The notes: generated from the sequence alone by a model not told the origin. A stretch of DNA of 64,000 bases from Roseovarius mucosus DSM 17069 (GCF_000768555.3 NZ_KN293980.1:282947-346946); one strand, 5' to 3'. Numbered from the stretch's first letter, positions 30,661-39,294 are shown. Numbers and translations are program-made.

Positions 30661-31821
30661 TCATGCGCCCAGGGGCCGCAGCATCTCGCGGCTGATGATG
30701 TGGCGTTGGATCTCGGACGTGCCGTCCCAGATACGCTCGACCCGTGCATCGCGCCAGAAGCGTTCTATCGGCAGGTCGTCCATCAGCCCCATGCCGCCAT
30801 GGATTTGCAGCGTGGCATCGGTGACGCGGGCCAGCATTTCGGAGGCATAGAGCTTGGCGCTGGCGATCTCGCGGTTGGCGGGCAGCCCCTGATCGAGCCG
30901 CCACGCGGCGTTGAGGGTCAAGAGGTCGGCGGCGTCGATCTCGGTGATCATATCGGCCAGTTGAAAGCTGATGCCTTGGAACTTGCCAATCGCCTGGCCG
31001 AATTGCTCGCGCTCTGCCGCGTAGCTGAGCGCGTGGTCGAAACAGCGGCGCGCGCGGCCCACGGCCATGGTGGCCACGGTGATGCGTGTGGCGTAGAGCC
31101 ATTCGTTCATCACCGCGAAACCGCCGTCGACCTCGCCCAGAACCTGGGCATCGGGCAGGCGGCAGTCGTCGAATTCGAGCACCATGTTCTTGTAGCCCCG
31201 GTGGCTGACAGATCTATACCCGTCACGGATGGTGAAGCCGGGTGTGCCGCGATCCACGAGGAAGGTGGTGATGCGCTTTTTCGGGCCCTTGTCGGTCTGA
31301 TCCTCGCCGGTGGCGACAAAGACGATGACGAAATCGGCATGATCGGCGCCCGAGATGAAATGCTTGGTGCCGTTCAGCACCCAGTCGCCGCCATCCCGTC
31401 GCGCCGCGCATTGCATGCCGCGCACATCCGATCCGGCGCCCGGTTCGGTCATGGCGAGGGCATCCATCCGCTCGCCGCGCACGGCGGGGTGCAGATAGCG
31501 CTCGATCTGTTCTCCCTTGCAGGCCATCAGAATATTCTGTGGGCGGCCAAAGAAATGCGTGAGCGCCATGGAGCCGCGCCCGAGTTCGCGCTCGACAAGG
31601 GCGAATTCGAGATGGCTCAGCCCCGCGCCGCCCGCGGATTCAGGAAAGTTGCAGGCGTAGAATCCAAGGTCGATGGTTTTCTGCTTGATGGCTTGGGCCA
31701 CCTCGGGCGGCACCTCGCCGGTGCGCTCGACGAGGGCTTCATGCGGATAGATCTCGTTCTCGACAAAGCTGCGCACGGTCGAGACGATCATTTCCTGTTC
31801 GTCGGTCAGTCCGAAATGCAT
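30661..31821 (-). CDS. Acyl-CoA dehydrogenase (CaiA/crotonobetainyl-CoA reductase-like)
   Basis: A 386-residue FAD acyl-CoA dehydrogenase: ALAMTEPGAGSDVRGMQCAA (FAD/substrate loop), WVLNGTKHFISGADHADFVI and the C-terminal QIHGGMGLMDDLPIERFWRD, where family members carry FAD and catalytic residues. Met at 31821 starts the conserved MHFGLTDEQEMIVSTVRSF. The start is one base from the stop of the carnitine dehydrogenase gene, so they are coupled. In this setting it may act on gamma-butyrobetainyl-CoA or crotonobetainyl-CoA; this is inference from neighbours. Confidence 0.87.
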   Translation of the reverse strand: MHFGLTDEQEMIVSTVRSFVENEIYPHEALVERTGEVPPEVAQAIKQKTIDLGFYACNFPESAGGAGLSHLEFALVERELGRGSMALTHFFGRPQNILMACKGEQIERYLHPAVRGERMDALAMTEPGAGSDVRGMQCAARRDGGDWVLNGTKHFISGADHADFVIVFVATGEDQTDKGPKKRITTFLVDRGTPGFTIRDGYRSVSHRGYKNMVLEFDDCRLPDAQVLGEVDGGFAVMNEWLYATRITVATMAVGRARRCFDHALSYAAEREQFGQAIGKFQGISFQLADMITEIDAADLLTLNAAWRLDQGLPANREIASAKLYASEMLARVTDATLQIHGGMGLMDDLPIERFWRDARVERIWDGTSEIQRHIISREMLRPLGA

Positions 31822-31822
31822 G

Positions 31823-33235
31823 TCACGCCTCCTGGTGCAGCTTGGCCAATGCTTCGACCCGCGCCAGAACATCGGCGCGTGGAGCGCAGGATTTGCGGGT
31901 TTGCAGATCGACATGCAGCATGAACTGGTCGGAGGTGGCCAGAAGCGCGCCGTCGCTCTCGCGTTTCATTTCGTGAAAGCAGCGGAGTTTCTTGCCTTCG
32001 CCTTGGGTCACGCGCGTTTCGACCCGGACACGCTCCCCCGCATGGGCCTCGGCCAGAAAGCTGATGGTGTTCTCGACGGTGAAATAGCTGAGACCGCCCG
32101 CGATATAGTCGGCATCGGCCCCTACATGGGTCATCACCGCGTCGGCGGCATCGCTGAAAAGCTGGCCAAAGCGCCCCTCGTTCATGTGACCGTTGTAATC
32201 GGTCCAGTCGGCGGGGATCACGCGGCGGGCGCTGGTGATGGGCGGGCCGTCGGTGAGGGTAGTCTTGATCGTTTGCTGATGCGCGTTGATCAGCCGTCCC
32301 GCCGCATTGCCCTGTTGCCGCAGGGCGCGCAGCATGGCGACAAGGTTGTTGTCGCGCTTGCGTTCCAATTCGCGGATCGTCAGATGGCCCGATTGCGCGT
32401 CGGACTGATCGGCGATCATCTGGGCCAGTTCTTCGGTCAGTTCCGGCACGTCCATGAGTTTTGTCCAGGGCCAGGAGAGGCAGGGGCCGAACTGGTCGAT
32501 GAAATGTTTCATCCCCGCCTCGCCGCCCGCGATGCGGTAGGTTTCAAACAGGCCCATCTGCCCCCACCGCAGGCCAAAGCCGTAGCGGATGGCGTTGTCG
32601 ATTTCCTCGGTCGTGGCGATGCCATCCTTGATGAGCCAGAGCGCCTCGCGCCACACGGCCTCGAGAAAGCGATCCGCGATATGGGCGTCGATTTCCTTTT
32701 GCACATGCAAGGGAAAATGGCCGAGCGAGGTGAGAATGTCCTTGGCGCGCGCGATGAGGGCGGGGGTGTTTTTCTCGGTCGTGACCAGTTCGATCAGTGG
32801 CAAGAGATAGACCGGGTTGAACGGATGCGTCACGACGATCTGCTCGGGGCGGGTCGCGCAGCCCTGCAGTTCCGAGGGTTTGAAGCCGGAGGTGGAGGAG
32901 CCGATGATCGCGGCCGGGTCGCAATGTTCCTGAAGGGTCTGAAAGACCTTGCGCTTGAGTTCCAGCCGTTCGGGCACGCTTTCCTGGATCCAGTCCGCGC
33001 CCTTGACGGTTTCGGACATGGTGGGATGAAAGCTGAGCTTGCCCTCTGGGGGGAGGGCCACGTCATAGAGCATGGGCAGGGCGTGGCGGGCGTTGGCCAA
33101 GACCGCGTCGATTTTGCGCGCGGCCTCGGGATCGGGGTCGAACACCCGCACATCCCAGCCGTTGAGAAGAAAGCGCGCGGCCCAGCCGCCGCCGATCACA
33201 CCGCCGCCGATGATTGCTGCTGTTTTCGTCATCAC
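31823..33235 (-). CDS. lcdH: Carnitine 3-dehydrogenase fused to hotdog thioesterase
   Basis: A 470-residue two-domain protein. Residues 1-320 are a 3-hydroxyacyl-CoA-dehydrogenase-type oxidoreductase: Rossmann AAIIGGGVIGGGWAARF, catalytic His in THPFNPVYLLPLIE, C-terminal helices with WKLMD-like PWTKLMDVPEL. Residues of about 335-470 are a 4HBT hotdog (VIPADWTDYNGHMNEGRF, with the Asp of the DYNGHMN motif). The first domain oxidises L-carnitine to 3-dehydrocarnitine. The second can hydrolyse betainyl-CoA made by the BKACE enzyme. One polypeptide thus brackets the BKACE step. It overlaps the SDR gene by four bases. Confidence 0.9.
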   Translation of the reverse strand: MMTKTAAIIGGGVIGGGWAARFLLNGWDVRVFDPDPEAARKIDAVLANARHALPMLYDVALPPEGKLSFHPTMSETVKGADWIQESVPERLELKRKVFQTLQEHCDPAAIIGSSTSGFKPSELQGCATRPEQIVVTHPFNPVYLLPLIELVTTEKNTPALIARAKDILTSLGHFPLHVQKEIDAHIADRFLEAVWREALWLIKDGIATTEEIDNAIRYGFGLRWGQMGLFETYRIAGGEAGMKHFIDQFGPCLSWPWTKLMDVPELTEELAQMIADQSDAQSGHLTIRELERKRDNNLVAMLRALRQQGNAAGRLINAHQQTIKTTLTDGPPITSARRVIPADWTDYNGHMNEGRFGQLFSDAADAVMTHVGADADYIAGGLSYFTVENTISFLAEAHAGERVRVETRVTQGEGKKLRCFHEMKRESDGALLATSDQFMLHVDLQTRKSCAPRADVLARVEALAKLHQEA

Positions 33236-33993
33236 ACCATGCTCTCCGTATGTCCGTCCACGGCCAGGATCTGGCCCGTTACTTTGCTTGCGGCGGGGGA
33301 GGCGAGGAAAAGCGCCATATCCGCCAGATCATCCGCCGTGACCCATGTGCGCAGGCTGGTGCCACGCGCATAAAGGTGGCGCACCTCATCCTCGGTCCGG
33401 CCCGAGGCGCGGGCCTCCATTTCCACGACACGCTCCATCCGGGGGCCTTCGACCGCGCCGGGGGCAATGGCGTTGACGCGCACGCCTGCGGGGCCAAGCT
33501 CCATCGCCAGTGTCTTGGTCAGCCCCACCAGCCCCCATTTTGCGGCCACATAGGGCGTGCGGTAGGGCACGCCGTGGAGGCCGGAGGTGGAGGTGGTGAT
33601 CAGGATCAGCCCAGATCCTTGCGCCCGCATCACCCGCGCCGCCCAGCGACAGGCGAGGAAGGCACCAAAGAGGTTGACGCCGACGCAGCCCTGCCACGCG
33701 GCATAGTCCAGATCCTCGATCCGGCCTGCGGGGCCGCCGGTGCCGGCATTGGCGCAGAGCACATCGGCCCCGCCCCATGTGGCCTCGACATCGCCCAGAA
33801 AGGCGGACATCTGCGCCTCGTCGGTCACATCGGCCTGTTGCGCGATCATGGCGGGGTGGTCGGCCTGCATCCGCGCCACCGCCGCGCCATCGGCATCGCA
33901 AATCGCCACCCGGTCACCGCGCGCGGCAAAGCGTTCGGCCAGGCGCCGCCCGATCCCCGACGCGCCGCCGGTGATCACAACGCGCTGGTTCAT
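33232..33993 (-). CDS. SDR-family oxidoreductase
   Basis: A 253-residue classical SDR: VITGGASGIGRRLAERFAAR (NAD-binding TGxxxGIG), CANAG, catalytic Ser near ITTSTSGLHGVPYRTPY and YVAAKWGL (YxxxK). Asp in AICDADG at the end of strand 2 favours NAD(H). The C terminus ITGQILAVDGHTESMV-like region is typical. It lies between BKACE and carnitine dehydrogenase genes with four-base overlaps at both ends. It may oxidise D-carnitine or 3-hydroxybutyrate, or reduce an intermediate; no substrate can be fixed. Confidence 0.87.
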   Translation of the reverse strand: MNQRVVITGGASGIGRRLAERFAARGDRVAICDADGAAVARMQADHPAMIAQQADVTDEAQMSAFLGDVEATWGGADVLCANAGTGGPAGRIEDLDYAAWQGCVGVNLFGAFLACRWAARVMRAQGSGLILITTSTSGLHGVPYRTPYVAAKWGLVGLTKTLAMELGPAGVRVNAIAPGAVEGPRMERVVEMEARASGRTEDEVRHLYARGTSLRTWVTADDLADMALFLASPAASKVTGQILAVDGHTESMV

Positions 33994-34904
33994 CCGCGCG
34001 GGGCCCGTTTGGTGAGGCGCAGTTTTTGGCGCACCTCGGCGGGGGTCATGAGGCGCGCGCCCAAGCCCTCGATGATGCCCTTTGCCTTTTCCACGAGTTG
34101 CGCATTGGTGGCCAGAACGCCACGGTCGAGCATGAGATTATCCTCGAGCCCCACGCGCACATGCCCGCCCGCCAGCACCGAAGCGGCGACATAGGGCATC
34201 TGGTGGCGACCCAGCGAAAAGGCGGAAAAGGTCCAGTTTTCCGGTACGTTGTTGACCATCGCCATGAAGGTGTTGAGATCGTCGGGAGCCCCCCACGGCA
34301 CGCCCATGCAAAGCTGCACCAGCGCGTCCGGTTCCAGAATGCCATCCTTGACCAGTTGCTTGGCGTACCAGAGGTGGCCGGTGTCAAAGGCTTCAATCTC
34401 GGGTTTTACTCCCAATTCGGTCATCATCCGGCCCATGGCCTGCAACATGCCGGGGGTATTGGTCATCACGTAATCGGCTTCGGCGAAATTCATCGTGCCG
34501 CAGTCGAGCGTGCAGATTTCGGGCAGGCATTCGGCAACATGGGCCACACGCTCGGTCGCCCCTGCCATATCGGTGCCCTTGGGCGAGAGGGGCAGGGGGG
34601 ATTCGACATCGCCAAAGATCATGTCGCCGCCCATGCCCGCCGTCAGGTTGAGCACAACATCGGTGTCGCTGTCGCGGATGCGGTCTGTCAACTCGCGAAA
34701 GAGCCTGGGATCGCGCGACGGTGCGCCGGTTTCGGGGTCGCGCACATGGCAATGCACGATTGCCGCTCCGGCCTTGGCGGCGGCAATCGCGCTCTCGGCG
34801 ATCTCTTTGGGCGAGCGGGGGACATGCGGGCTTTTGTCCTGCGTGGCCCCCGATCCGGTAACGGCACAGGTGATGAAAACCTCGCGGTTCATGGTGAGCG
34901 GCAT
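33990..34904 (-). CDS. BKACE (3-keto-5-aminohexanoate cleavage family), likely dehydrocarnitine cleavage enzyme
   Basis: A 304-residue BKACE (DUF849) TIM barrel. Zn-binding His are in AAIVHCHVRDPETGAPSRD, followed by VVLNLTAGMGGDM, TLDCGTMNFAE and FSLGRHQMPYVAASVLAGGH, where the second metal/substrate residues lie. BKACEs condense a beta-keto acid with acetyl-CoA. In carnitine clusters the substrate is 3-dehydrocarnitine, giving acetoacetate and betainyl-CoA (family knowledge). GGAGGA sits 4 bases before ATG 34904. First gene of the minus-strand operon, divergent from the regulator at 34983. Confidence 0.9.
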   Translation of the reverse strand: MPLTMNREVFITCAVTGSGATQDKSPHVPRSPKEIAESAIAAAKAGAAIVHCHVRDPETGAPSRDPRLFRELTDRIRDSDTDVVLNLTAGMGGDMIFGDVESPLPLSPKGTDMAGATERVAHVAECLPEICTLDCGTMNFAEADYVMTNTPGMLQAMGRMMTELGVKPEIEAFDTGHLWYAKQLVKDGILEPDALVQLCMGVPWGAPDDLNTFMAMVNNVPENWTFSAFSLGRHQMPYVAASVLAGGHVRVGLEDNLMLDRGVLATNAQLVEKAKGIIEGLGARLMTPAEVRQKLRLTKRAPRG

Positions 34905-34982
34905 GGCATCCTCCGGTTTTGGTGTTGGCCCGAGCCTAGCGCGCTGGCAGACCGATTGAGTGTGCGGTATAAGACAATAATC

Positions 34983-35930
34983 ATGCCGGAATGGACAAAA
35001 TCATCAGGCGCCCCTGTGCGCATCGCGCTCCTGCTCTTTGACAGGTTCTCGAACCTGTGCCTTGCCAATTGCCTAGAGCCGTTGCGCGCCGCCAATACGC
35101 TGGGGCCGCGGCGTGGGTTTGACTGGCAGATTCTCACGCTGGATGGGGGGCCTGCCCGCTCGTCCAGCGGAATCGAGGTTCTGGCGCATGGCGGGCTGGG
35201 GGCGCAGACCGCTTGCGATTACCTCTTCGTGCTGGCGAGTTACGATCACGACCGGCATGACAGTGCCGCCACCCGGCGCGCGTTGCAGGGCGCGGCGCGG
35301 CGGGCGGGGGTGACGGTGGGGCTGGATGCCGGTCCATGGCTGCTGGCCTCTGCGGGGCTATTGGACGGGCGGCGGGCGACGGTGCATTGGGACCTGCTCG
35401 ATGCCTTTACCGAGCGATTTCTGGCGGTAACACCGGAACGCGCGCGGGTGCTGCGCGACGGGGCGCGGATGACCTGTGCGGGGGCTATGTCGGCGCTTGA
35501 TCTCACGCTGGGGCTGATCAGCGATCATCTGGGGATGGCGGTGCGGCTGGATGTCGAGGCGCTGTTTCTGCATGGCGATCCGCCTGTGACCCCGGCGCGC
35601 GAGGATGCGGCGGTGGGCGATCCGCTCTTGCGGCGGGCGTTGGGGCTGATGCGGGACCATGTCGAGCGGCCCCTGTCGCTGAGCGATCTGGCGCGTCGGC
35701 TGTCGTGCCAGCCGCGCACGCTGGATCGGCGGTTTCGGGCGGGCCTTGGCGCACCGCCGGGGGCGGTGTATCGCCATCTGCGATTGGCAGCCGCGCGCAA
35801 ACTGGTCGAGAATACGCGGCTGGGCATGGCGGAAATTGCGCTGCGGTCGGGCTATGAATCGCCTGCGGCGCTGACCCGTGCACTGCGTCGGCAGTATGGC
35901 ACCACGCCGCGCGCCTTGCGGCGCGGCTAA
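34983..35930 (+). CDS. cdhR: GlxA/CdhR-like AraC-family regulator of carnitine catabolism
   Basis: A 315-residue regulator with an N-terminal DJ-1/PfpI-type (class I GATase-like) domain (VRIALLLFDRFSNLCLANCL onward; about residues 10-180) and a C-terminal double helix-turn-helix AraC domain (RPLSLSDLARRLSCQPRTLD; MAEIALRSGYESPAALTRAL). This GlxA layout is that of CdhR, the activator of carnitine dehydrogenase genes in Pseudomonas. It is divergently transcribed from the BKACE gene with 78 bases between starts, which should hold the shared control region. Ligand assignment is inference. Confidence 0.85.
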   Translation: MPEWTKSSGAPVRIALLLFDRFSNLCLANCLEPLRAANTLGPRRGFDWQILTLDGGPARSSSGIEVLAHGGLGAQTACDYLFVLASYDHDRHDSAATRRALQGAARRAGVTVGLDAGPWLLASAGLLDGRRATVHWDLLDAFTERFLAVTPERARVLRDGARMTCAGAMSALDLTLGLISDHLGMAVRLDVEALFLHGDPPVTPAREDAAVGDPLLRRALGLMRDHVERPLSLSDLARRLSCQPRTLDRRFRAGLGAPPGAVYRHLRLAAARKLVENTRLGMAEIALRSGYESPAALTRALRRQYGTTPRALRRG

Positions 35931-35936
35931 GGGGTT

Positions 35937-36440
35937 TCAGTCCTTCATGTGTTTCTCGCGTTTGGCGCGATACTCGGCAATCTGCGCCTCGAGCCGGTCG
36001 GCATAGGCGGCACGGTCGGCATCGGACATGGCGGCAAGATGCGTCAAGAGCACCTCTTGGCCCATCTCGAACCGTGCGGCAAAGCCGTCGCGTTGCGCGC
36101 GCATCTGTGCTGCCACGCGGTCCGCGTCAAAAGGCACGGCGCGCAGGTCGATGACGAGCGCGTCGAAACTTTCCCCGATACCGGGGGCCGTGTCAGCGCG
36201 CGCGCGCCACTTTTCGCGCATGGCGCGGCCAATCTCGCGGCGGTCCGCGTCCGAGAGTGCGCGGGTGAGAGGCCCCCCCGCCATGTCTAGCCGCGAGGGG
36301 TGATGCCCTGCGTGATCGCCGCCATGGCGCAGCGCCCAGCCCGCCGCCAGCCCCGCCACCGCGAGGTTGAGCGCCAGAGAGGCCACCAGTAGCGCCCGCA
36401 CCCAAGGTTTGGGTCGGCTCATGCTCTGCTGCTCTGCCAT
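35937..36440 (-). CDS. Periplasmic heavy-metal sensor-like (CnrX/Spy-type) membrane-anchored protein
   Basis: A 167-residue protein with an N-terminal membrane anchor (ALLVASLALNLAVAGLAAGW, about residues 15-36) and a His-rich segment HGGDHAGHHPS. A long helical periplasmic domain follows (RREIGRAMREKWRARADT, AQMRAQRDGFAARFEMGQEV, MSDADRAAYADRLEAQIAEY), like the CnrX/Spy/CpxP LTxxQ helical hairpin. CnrX-type proteins sense metals and release an ECF sigma factor through an anti-sigma factor. Its start shares one base with the stop of the upstream membrane protein gene, the third gene of the ECF operon. Confidence 0.78.
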   Translation of the reverse strand: MAEQQSMSRPKPWVRALLVASLALNLAVAGLAAGWALRHGGDHAGHHPSRLDMAGGPLTRALSDADRREIGRAMREKWRARADTAPGIGESFDALVIDLRAVPFDADRVAAQMRAQRDGFAARFEMGQEVLLTHLAAMSDADRAAYADRLEAQIAEYRAKREKHMKD

Positions 36441-36802
36441 CAGAAATCCCCCGCCAGTTCAAACACCGCTTCGGGTGTGATATCGACCAGATAGGCCGCC
36501 TCGGTGCTACCTGACACGCCCTCGGGCAGCGCGGTGCCGATCCAGACACCCGCCACAATGGCCGTGGTCAGCCCCGCCATCGCGGGCCAGCCGCCCAAGA
36601 GGCGGTAGAGTTGCTCCAGAAGACCGGCGCGCGGCGCCTCTGCGGCGGGCTGTGCGCGGCGGGTGATCCAGATCTGTTCGGCCTCGGCATCGCCAAGGAC
36701 GCGCGCCAGCAAGTCCGGTGAGGGCGCGGGCGGATGGGCGCGGGCGGCGTCGAAGAACGCGCCAAGCCCGCCAAGATCCTGATCCTTATCGCTCATCGGC
36801 AT
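36440..36802 (-). CDS. Single-pass membrane protein, candidate anti-sigma factor
   Basis: A 120-residue protein: hydrophilic N-terminal part (about residues 1-72, SPDLLARVLGDAEAEQIW), one transmembrane helix (AMAGLTTAIVAGVWIGTALP) and a short periplasmic tail with TEAAYLVDITPEAVFELAGDF-like acidic residues. Size, topology and position between an ECF sigma gene (17-base overlap) and a CnrX-like gene fit an anti-sigma factor such as CnrY, but no zinc-binding or other recognised anti-sigma motif is seen. The function is inferred from context only. Confidence 0.6.
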   Translation of the reverse strand: MPMSDKDQDLGGLGAFFDAARAHPPAPSPDLLARVLGDAEAEQIWITRRAQPAAEAPRAGLLEQLYRLLGGWPAMAGLTTAIVAGVWIGTALPEGVSGSTEAAYLVDITPEAVFELAGDF

Positions 36803-37373
36803 ATCCCAACTCCTCTTGTCGCCCCGCCAGAAGCGCGCTGAGCGCGCGCTTGCCGCGTGAGGTCAGACTTTCGACCGCCTCGACGGTCACGTCCATGATG
36901 TCGGCGATTTCGGGGTTCGCCAACCCTTCGATATGGCGCAGAACCACCGCTTGCCGCTGCCGTTCGGGCAGCTGATTCAGCGCGGATTGCAGCGCGTCGG
37001 CGCGGGCGCGGTCCTGCATCCGGTCGGCGGCGCTGGCCTGCCCATCCGCAGGCTCGGGGATGGCGTCAAGCGGCACGGAGCCGCCGCGCGCGCGCCTGCG
37101 CCGGTCGATGCAGAGATTGGCCACCACGCGGTAGAGCCAGGTGCTGACCTTGGCCTCGCCGGGCCGCCAATCGGGGGCCTGCCGCCAGAGCCGCAAGAGC
37201 GCCTCTTGGGCCACATCCTCGGCCTCGGTGCGGTTGCCCAAGAGGCGGTAGGCATGCGCCATGACGCGCGGTGTGAGGCGCAGCGTGAGGAGGCGCGCGG
37301 CCATGGCGTCACCTTCCGCGAAGCGCGCCAAGAGCGCGTCGTCAGGCAGGTCTTCCATGGCGTCGAATGGCAT
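36786..37373 (-). CDS. ECF-type RNA polymerase sigma factor
   Basis: A 195-residue sigma factor: region 2 (RLLGNRTEAEDVAQEALLRL, STWLYRVVANLCIDRRRR) and region 4 (LPERQRQAVVLRHIEGLANP, DIMDVTVEAVESLTSRGKRA). It is distinct from EcfG. The start at 37373 (third codon of the longest frame) has AGAGGG eight bases upstream. The downstream membrane protein and CnrX-like protein overlap it, making a sigma/anti-sigma/sensor operon. The similarity to CnrH-type and other metal or envelope ECFs is suggestive only. Confidence 0.88.
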   Translation of the reverse strand: MPFDAMEDLPDDALLARFAEGDAMAARLLTLRLTPRVMAHAYRLLGNRTEAEDVAQEALLRLWRQAPDWRPGEAKVSTWLYRVVANLCIDRRRRARGGSVPLDAIPEPADGQASAADRMQDRARADALQSALNQLPERQRQAVVLRHIEGLANPEIADIMDVTVEAVESLTSRGKRALSALLAGRQEELGYADER

Positions 37374-37452
37374 GCGCATCGCCCTCTAGCGTATCCTTCA
37401 GACCGGCCCCTGACCAGAGGTCCGGCGCGGGGGTCGCCCGCGCCGACCGATG

Positions 37453-37944
37453 TCACTCGCTTGTTTTCTTGTCCTTCATCATGCCGTGGTGCTGGCCATG
37501 TTTGCCGCGCATTTCCGTGAATTCTTCCTCGGAGATCGCGCCGTCGCCATCGGTGTCCATCTTCTTGAACATCTTGCCCTTGTTGCGGGCCTGCATTTCG
37601 TCGGGGCTGAGCTTGCCATCCTTGTTGGCGTCATGCCGCTCGATCATGTGATCGGCATAGGCGGCCATGCGCTCTGCCTGACGTTCGGTCATGCGGGCGA
37701 CCAGCTCGTCCTTGGACAGGGCCCCGTCGCCGTCGCTATCGGCACCTTCGAAGCGCGCCTGCATGTGGTTGGCCATTTCTTCGGGTGTGATCTTGCCATC
37801 GGCGTCGGCGTCCAGCTCTTGAAAGCTGTGTTGCATGCCCATGCCTTTGCCCATCTTGCCCATGTGGCTGTCGGCCTGTGCCACGCTCAGCCCACCGGTC
37901 AGAATTGCGGTTGTCAAGCCCACCATCAGAACTGTCTTGTGCAT
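37453..37944 (-). CDS. Exported EF-hand calcium-binding protein
   Basis: A 163-residue protein with a signal peptide (MHKTVLMVGLTTAILTGGLS, cleavage near AQA). It has four EF-hand loops with intact Asp/Asn ligands: DADADGKITPEE, DSDGDGALSKDE, DANKDGKLSPDE and DTDGDGAISEEE. The Met/His/Gly-rich segments HMGKMGKGMGMQHS and HGQHHGMMKDKK at the ends may bind other metals. ATG 37944 was chosen for the signal peptide. It is 79 bases upstream of the ECF sigma gene on the same strand and could be its target or part of its operon. Confidence 0.88.
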   Translation of the reverse strand: MHKTVLMVGLTTAILTGGLSVAQADSHMGKMGKGMGMQHSFQELDADADGKITPEEMANHMQARFEGADSDGDGALSKDELVARMTERQAERMAAYADHMIERHDANKDGKLSPDEMQARNKGKMFKKMDTDGDGAISEEEFTEMRGKHGQHHGMMKDKKTSE

Positions 37945-38166
37945 TGTCGTCTCTCCCTTGGGGATGTGTTTGCATCTCGCGAAGCGCCCCATCTGCGGGG
38001 TGTTTCCGAGGTCTCTAACGCGGGGCGCTGCCCGCTCCGTCGCGAAAGCTGAAATTATTTGCAGGCGTGATGCCGTCTTTGCGACATCGCGCCGCAAGGA
38101 CGGTCTGTCACCTTTCCTCTATGTCGCGCTTGCGCCATGTTTGCGCAAACGCTTAGCGAGGCCCTT

Positions 38167-38556
38167 ATGCGCGATACGACTGTAGTTCCCACCGAACGTG
38201 ACCTCTGGCCCGCGCTGCGCCGGGGATTCGCGCGCAAATGCCCGAATTGCGGCAGTGGTCCGCTCCTGAGCAGCTATCTCAAGCTGCGCGATACCTGCCC
38301 GGTGTGCCGCGAAGACCTGAGCCATGCGCGCGCCGATGATGGCCCGGCCTATCTGACGATTCTGATCGTGGGGCATCTGATGGCACCGCTGCTGCATATT
38401 GCGTTTGTGCAATTCCGGCCCGAACCATTGGTGCTCTTCACGATATTCGCTATTGGCACCATCGCGCTGTCGCTCTACCTTTTGCCGCGATTGAAGGGGG
38501 CCATTGTGGCCTTTCAATGGGCGCGGCTGATGCATGGGTTCAAAGAGAGCCACTAG
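38167..38556 (+). CDS. DUF983 membrane protein
   Basis: A 129-residue protein with an N-terminal zinc-ribbon-like CPNCG...CPVC pair (RKCPNCGSGPLLSSYLKL, DTCPVCREDLSHARADDGPA) and two transmembrane helices (AYLTILIVGHLMAPLLHI; FTIFAIGTIALSLYLL). This is the DUF983 family, common in alphaproteobacteria near cytochrome or envelope genes, of unknown function. ATG 38167 has GCGAGG just upstream; an ATG at 38137 has no ribosome binding site. Confidence 0.88.
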   Translation: MRDTTVVPTERDLWPALRRGFARKCPNCGSGPLLSSYLKLRDTCPVCREDLSHARADDGPAYLTILIVGHLMAPLLHIAFVQFRPEPLVLFTIFAIGTIALSLYLLPRLKGAIVAFQWARLMHGFKESH

Positions 38557-38577
38557 CCCCGCTACAAAGGGGCAGGC

Positions 38578-39270
38578 ATGACCGTGATAGACAAGACCGC
38601 CATTCGCGACGCCGCGACCGTGATCGTATTGCGCGACCCTGAGCGCCCGCATGTCCTGATGGGGCAGCGCGGGGCCGAGGCGGCGTTTATGCCCAATAAA
38701 TTCGTCTTTCCCGGTGGGGCGGTGGATGCGGGCGACGCGGATATTCCGCTGGCGCGTCCATTGCCGCCGCTTTGCGCCGCGCGTCTGACCGAGGATTGCG
38801 ACCGCGATCTGAGCCATGCGCTTGCCGCAGCAGCCATCCGGGAGCTGTGGGAGGAAACCGGGCTGGCGTTGGGCATGCCCGGTGCCTGGCCGGGGGCGGT
38901 TCCCGACGATTGGGCGGGCTTTGCCGCGCGCGGTCTGTTGCCGGTGGCCGATCCGCTGCAATTCGTGTTTCGCGCCATCACCCCGCCGGGGCGACCGCGC
39001 CGGTTCGATGCGCGGTTCTTTCTGGTGCATGCAGAGGCCTTGGCCGGGGACCCCGACGATTTTTCCGCCGCCTGCGAGGAATTGAGCCATTTGCAATGGA
39101 TCCCGCTGGAAGAGGCGCGCGGGTTTGACCTGCCGTTCATCACCGAGGTGGTGCTGGCCGAGGTCACGGCGCGGGCCCATGACCGCAATCCGCCCACATC
39201 GGTGCCATTCTTTCGCAATGACGACGAAGAGAGCCTGTTTTTGCGGCTGAAGGGTGCGGCGGCTGGGTGA
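38578..39270 (+). CDS. NUDIX hydrolase
   Basis: A 230-residue NUDIX-fold protein. NKFVFPGGAVDAGDADI begins the Nudix box, and after an insertion of about 35 residues the catalytic half AAIRELWEETGLALGMPG follows. The REx2EExG glutamates that bind Mg2+ are intact. The long insertion is typical of RNPP-like/CoA-type NUDIX proteins (NUDT19-like), so hydrolysis of a CoA derivative is possible. It starts 21 bases after the DUF983 stop and may be co-transcribed with it. Confidence 0.87.
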   Translation: MTVIDKTAIRDAATVIVLRDPERPHVLMGQRGAEAAFMPNKFVFPGGAVDAGDADIPLARPLPPLCAARLTEDCDRDLSHALAAAAIRELWEETGLALGMPGAWPGAVPDDWAGFAARGLLPVADPLQFVFRAITPPGRPRRFDARFFLVHAEALAGDPDDFSAACEELSHLQWIPLEEARGFDLPFITEVVLAEVTARAHDRNPPTSVPFFRNDDEESLFLRLKGAAAG

Positions 39271-39294
39271 AGGGGGGCTGCCTGAGGTTCCCTT

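Noticed and set aside
31820..33373. A 517-codon plus-strand open frame opposite the carnitine dehydrogenase gene.
   Set aside because: No domain; the minus strand carries Rossmann and hotdog motifs in order.
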